This document shows positions 6,731-9,843 of a DNA stretch of 9,843 nucleotides, in pieces. The position numbers and the translations under genes were made by a program. Each line of letters opens with the position of its first letter. Position 1 is the first letter of the stretch. The notes beneath the pieces are model-generated. The model had not been told where the DNA came from. It searched no databases and saw only the letters and a list, made by a program, of their open reading frames with translations. The stretch comes from an uncultured Erysipelotrichaceae bacterium (lineage in GTDB: Bacteria; Bacillota_I; Bacilli_A; Erysipelotrichales; Erysipelotrichaceae): positions 1 through 9,843 of the forward strand of contig CACXEN010000223.1 in NCBI GenBank assembly GCA_902766675.1, given 5' to 3'.

Positions 6731-7591
6731 ATGAAAACAATAACAGTTGAAGAAATAAAAACTCTTTTGAGTTTAAAAACAAATAAAAAAACATCTAATT
6801 TACTCGAAGGTAGCTTTCGATCTATTTTTCATGGTCGCAGCATGGACTTTGATGATTTAAGAGAATATACATACGGAGACGATGTGCATGATATTGACTG
6901 GAAAGCATCTTCTCGTACCGGTCAAACTCTTGTCAGAAAAAATATGGCAGAGAAAAAACACTCCCTTCTAATCATTGGAGATGCTGGTAATAAAATGGAT
7001 GCCAATACATCCGCAAGAGAAATGAAAAGTGAATTGGCAGTTAAAACAATGGGCATCTTAGCCCGCATCGCAAATGTTAGTGGCATTGATTATGCATTAC
7101 TACAACCTTCTAGTAAAGGATTTGATTTAACTTCTTTTCAATCTTCGGAAGCACACTTATCAAACCTATTATCTCTATATCAAACAAATATTGAAAAACC
7201 AACCACATGTACAACTTCAATGTTGTTGCAACATGCATTAGAACATATACACAAACGTATGCTAATTGTTCTAATTACAGATTTAGCAGGGATGAAGGAT
7301 TTAGATGAAACTCTACTCAAAGATGCGGAAGAAAAGAATGACTTATTTGTGATTGAAATTGAAGATGCTTATTTAACAGATAGTCATGCTTTTGATATAA
7401 ATCAAAATCAATATACACATCAAAGCATTCTTAAGACCAATATATTAAAAGAAAAAGAAAAACTTTTTCGAAAGAATCTACAAGAAGAATTATTTCAAAA
7501 ATTCTCTTCTTGTGGTGTTAATGCAATATCTATTGCGGATGAAGAACATTTTATAGAAAGGATAGTAGAACTATTTTCTAAGGGCCAATAA
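6731..7591 (+). CDS. DUF58 domain protein (MoxR partner)
   Basis: The 286-aa soluble protein has the DUF58 hallmark GRSMDFDDLREYTYGDDVHDIDW followed by KASSRTG and TLVRK (36-70, written here in parts), which corresponds to the LREYxxGDDxRxIDWxAxARTG signature. The rest (about 77-285) has a von Willebrand A-like strand order. LLIIGDAG (79-86) stands where the metal-site DxSxS would be, but reads DAGNK, so the metal site is degenerate. VLITDLAG (180-187) is the later Asp-bearing strand. It has no N-terminal membrane helices, unlike the long DUF58 form. It lies between moxR and the membrane genes, as is standard for this operon, and probably links the ATPase to the VWA proteins (inference). GAGG (6722-6725) lies 5 nt before the ATG and overlaps the moxR stop. 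Confidence 0.92.
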   Translation: MKTITVEEIKTLLSLKTNKKTSNLLEGSFRSIFHGRSMDFDDLREYTYGDDVHDIDWKASSRTGQTLVRKNMAEKKHSLLIIGDAGNKMDANTSAREMKSELAVKTMGILARIANVSGIDYALLQPSSKGFDLTSFQSSEAHLSNLLSLYQTNIEKPTTCTTSMLLQHALEHIHKRMLIVLITDLAGMKDLDETLLKDAEEKNDLFVIEIEDAYLTDSHAFDINQNQYTHQSILKTNILKEKEKLFRKNLQEELFQKFSSCGVNAISIADEEHFIERIVELFSKGQ

Positions 7592-8064
7592 TGGAAACGA
7601 ATGTTACATTACAAAATCCATTACAATTTCGACTTATTTGGATTATCCTTCCAATACTTTTGATCGTGGCTGCTTATCTTCTTTGGCTTTACGCAAAAAA
7701 GAAATGGCCATTACCTAAAAAATATAAACCACTATCTATTAAAACTCCACCTGCTTTTACCCGTGCTCAAATTAGACAAAAATATTTAGAAAAGATGAAT
7801 ACATTAGAAACATCTTATCAAAGTGGAAATATCACAAGTCGAAAAGCTTATCAAAGTTTAAGTTCTATCATTCGTAATTTCGTTTTTGAAATGACTAAGA
7901 TTCATGTACAAAATTACACATTAGCTGAAATTAAGACATTGAACATGCCTGCTTTAAGCAAGCTTGTGGAAGAATATTATGAACCAGAATTTGCGCGTGA
8001 AAGCAATGGCGAAATGCTGGCCTCTTTAGAAAAGACAAGGAGTGTGATTGCCTCATGGAATTAA
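7591..8064 (+). CDS. Small single-helix membrane protein of the MoxR/VWA operon (DUF4381-like position)
   Basis: The 157-aa protein has one strong transmembrane helix at about residues 14-34, followed by a basic KKKWPLPKKYK stretch (36-46). The helix is therefore probably anchored with the soluble part inside the cell. The soluble region is helical. Its pattern (YLEKMNTLETSYQSGNIT, then RKAYQSLSSIIRNFVFE, then VQNYTLAEIK) is typical of the small protein that sits between DUF58 and the VWA genes in these operons. That place is held by DUF4381 proteins in proteobacteria, but I do not claim direct membership. Its ATG shares a base with the DUF58 stop (TAATG, 7589-7593). AAGGG (7580-7584) is the likely ribosome binding site. 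Function unknown; a membrane anchor or adaptor is likely. Confidence 0.8.
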   Translation: METNVTLQNPLQFRLIWIILPILLIVAAYLLWLYAKKKWPLPKKYKPLSIKTPPAFTRAQIRQKYLEKMNTLETSYQSGNITSRKAYQSLSSIIRNFVFEMTKIHVQNYTLAEIKTLNMPALSKLVEEYYEPEFARESNGEMLASLEKTRSVIASWN

Positions 8065-9149
8065 TGCATCCTCATTTTCTATATATTGGCTTAGCTGTTT
8101 TAGTTGTCGCTGTAATTCTTTCTTATATCCTAAAGCGCAACAACAATTATCATGGTGGAATTAAAGTCGCAAATACACATCTACTATATGAATTAGATGA
8201 ATTCAAAAAAGCAAAATCAAAAAGAAAAATACTTTCTTTCTTATTTCAACTTTCTATTGTTCTAGCAATTATATCTTCCCTATTCTTAATTGCTAGACCA
8301 TATAAAAAAGATTCTGTAAGTAGTGGAATAAAGAAAAGAGATATTTTCCTATGCCTTGATGTATCCTATTCTCTTTATGACTTAAACTATGCTATCGTTG
8401 ATCAATTAAAAGAAGTTGTATTATCTATGGAAGGTGATCGTTTTGGTATTAGTATTTTTAATACCTCAACTATTCTCTATGTTCCATTAACAGATGATTA
8501 TGATTTCGTCATTGGTAAATTAGAAGAATTAGAAGAATATTTTTCACTTCAAAAAGAATATATGGATAAATTTGGAGAATACACATATATACCAGATGGC
8601 ATGTATGAAGAATATACAGATTATGAAATGAAGCTACGTGCAATTGATGCAGGTACATTAGTAAATAATTATTACAAAGGAAGTTCATTAATTGGAGAAG
8701 GCTTAGCATCTTGTCTATATAGTTTTCCACATTTAGAAGATGAATCTAGAACACGTGCAATTATATTATCTACAGATAATTCACAATTAGAAAATACTCC
8801 TCCTATTGTGGAATTAGATGAAGCTGCTAGTTTATGTAAAAACCACGATGTGAATATCTTTGGTATATTCCCAGATAAAGATACTTATGATAAAAACTAT
8901 GTCTATGATTACGAAAATAATTTAAGTGATTTTCAACAAGCACTATTCGATGCTGATGGAATTGTATATGAACAAAGTAAAACATTAACAGTAGAAGATA
9001 TCGTGCAAGACATTGAAAAGCACGAAGCACTTTCTGTAAAAGAAATATCTACAACGAAAACAATTGATCAACCAACAATTCCTACAGTGATATTGTTGGG
9101 AAGCTTTTTACTATTCTTACTAACAGGAGGCCTATTGGTAAAAGATTAA
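8055..9149 (+). CDS. VWA-domain membrane protein 1 (BatA-like)
   Basis: The 364-aa protein has membrane helices at about 8-27, 59-81 and 342-361. A von Willebrand A domain lies between the second and third, on the outer side if the usual Bat topology holds. The metal-ion site is complete in outline: DVSYS (102-106, DxSxS), KGSSLIGEGL (208-217, Ser where Thr is usual) and LSTDNSQ (239-244, Asp where the TDG motif lies). Between strand three and that second loop is a Tyr/Glu-rich insertion (about 160-206). The start ATG (8055) overlaps the previous gene by 10 nt, with AAGGAG (8037-8042) 12 nt upstream. A second in-frame ATG at 8064 would give a TAATG junction and cannot be excluded. MoxR-dependent maturation is inferred from context. 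The cargo or process is unknown; Bat homologues have been linked to stress and oxygen tolerance. Confidence 0.9.
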   Translation: MELMHPHFLYIGLAVLVVAVILSYILKRNNNYHGGIKVANTHLLYELDEFKKAKSKRKILSFLFQLSIVLAIISSLFLIARPYKKDSVSSGIKKRDIFLCLDVSYSLYDLNYAIVDQLKEVVLSMEGDRFGISIFNTSTILYVPLTDDYDFVIGKLEELEEYFSLQKEYMDKFGEYTYIPDGMYEEYTDYEMKLRAIDAGTLVNNYYKGSSLIGEGLASCLYSFPHLEDESRTRAIILSTDNSQLENTPPIVELDEAASLCKNHDVNIFGIFPDKDTYDKNYVYDYENNLSDFQQALFDADGIVYEQSKTLTVEDIVQDIEKHEALSVKEISTTKTIDQPTIPTVILLGSFLLFLLTGGLLVKD

Positions 9150-9843
9150 TGCAGATACAACCAATTATTTCACCAGTATTCATTGTTATACTCCTAGTTA
9201 TACTTCTAGGTTTTTTGTGGTGGAAGTTTTGGAAGAATGACGTGAAATTATTTGATCGTATCTTATTCATCACAAAGACATTATGTATTGCCATATTCAT
9301 ATTTACGATAAATCTTCGTGTAATGAAACCAACATATGATACACAAATTATGCTTAAGAATATTGATGTGTTATTTGTTGTAGATAATACCCTCAGTATG
9401 TATGCGCAAGATGATACTTCGTACACTAGAATGACACAAGTCAAAATTGATTTGTCTAATATTATGGCTAAATTCGATGGTAGTAATTTTGCGATGATAA
9501 AGTTTGATAATACTTCGCAAATACTATCCCCATTCACCCAAGACATCAGAAATATTCAAGACATTTTAGATGTGCTAGATCGCCCTGATACATATTATGC
9601 AAAAGGTAGTTCATTAAATACGCCATACAATGATATGGAAAAGCTACTGCAATCATCTTATGAAAAAAGTGAAAGAATGACGATTGCATTCTTTATTAGT
9701 GATGGTGAGATTACCGATGATTCGATACTACAATCTTATCAACCATTACAAGAATATATCGATGGCGGTGCAGTACTTGGATATGGCACAACAACTGGTG
9801 GAAAAATGAGAATAGAAGATTTCTATTCTGAATATTTGCAAGA
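9149..9843 (+). CDS. VWA-domain membrane protein 2 (BatA/BatB-like), partial at window end
   Basis: From the ATG at 9149 the frame is open for 231 codons to the edge, so the C-terminus is missing. The protein has two predicted membrane helices (about 8-24 and 39-57) and then a von Willebrand A domain. The metal site is DNTLS (79-83, DxTxS), KGSSLN (153-158) and FISDGE (182-187). The DxTxS form and the closer SDG motif make it look like the better conserved of the two VWA proteins. The ATG shares a base with the previous stop (TAATG, 9147-9151). The only strong AGGAGG (9125-9130) is 18 nt upstream, too far for normal initiation, so translation probably depends on ribosomes finishing the previous gene. 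The tandem VWA pair suggests a heteromeric membrane complex. Confidence 0.88.
   Translation, partial: MQIQPIISPVFIVILLVILLGFLWWKFWKNDVKLFDRILFITKTLCIAIFIFTINLRVMKPTYDTQIMLKNIDVLFVVDNTLSMYAQDDTSYTRMTQVKIDLSNIMAKFDGSNFAMIKFDNTSQILSPFTQDIRNIQDILDVLDRPDTYYAKGSSLNTPYNDMEKLLQSSYEKSERMTIAFFISDGEITDDSILQSYQPLQEYIDGGAVLGYGTTTGGKMRIEDFYSEYLQ

Noticed and set aside
9082..9546. A 154-codon minus-strand open frame opposite the VWA2 gene
   Set aside because: The plus-strand frame has the VWA metal motifs, membrane helices and operon position. The minus-strand frame is a shadow without recognisable features.
1..9843. CRISPR array, insertion sequence, tRNA gene or phage remnant
   Set aside because: I saw no spaced repeats, transposase motifs, terminal inverted repeats or tRNA-like cloverleaf sequence. 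All gaps between genes are under 200 bases.

Overview
The window is AT-rich, roughly one third G+C by eye. It is densely coded and carries strong AGGAGG-type ribosome binding sites, TATAAT-type -10 boxes and short hairpin/T-run terminators. TGA is used as a stop (end of the moxR gene). This fits a low-GC Gram-positive (Firmicutes). Gene style and content suggest something like the Erysipelotrichia or Clostridia, but the exact lineage is an inference and no rRNA is present to settle it.

Left half (minus strand, read from right to left). metG (methionyl-tRNA synthetase) has its own promoter, a roughly 100-nt leader with two short hairpins, and a terminator at 3092-3112. Below the terminator a new promoter starts a two-gene unit. 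The first gene is a glucose-family PTS IIC-IIB membrane protein that has lost the signature residues needed for phosphotransfer. The second is an unrecognised 234-aa protein beginning 8 nt after it. Then comes a membrane-anchored protein with some resemblance to the XpaC family, with its own extended -10 promoter; it runs off the left edge of the window.

Right half (plus strand). A promoter divergent from that of metG drives a single gene for a 132-aa cysteine-rich C_GCAxxG_C_C family protein, ended by a clear terminator. After that begins a tightly packed operon: MoxR AAA+ ATPase, DUF58 protein, small one-helix membrane protein, VWA membrane protein 1, and VWA membrane protein 2, which is cut by the right edge. 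The last four junctions are 7 nt apart or overlapping, two or three of them as TAATG stop/start overlaps. This is the classic MoxR/VWA (Bat-like) layout, thought to form an ATPase-driven chaperone or metal-insertion assembly at the membrane.

Most of the window is ordinary. The items most worth a second look are the catalytically stripped PTS protein and its unknown partner, a tyrosine-rich insertion of about 39 residues near the metal site of the first VWA protein, and the metG leader.
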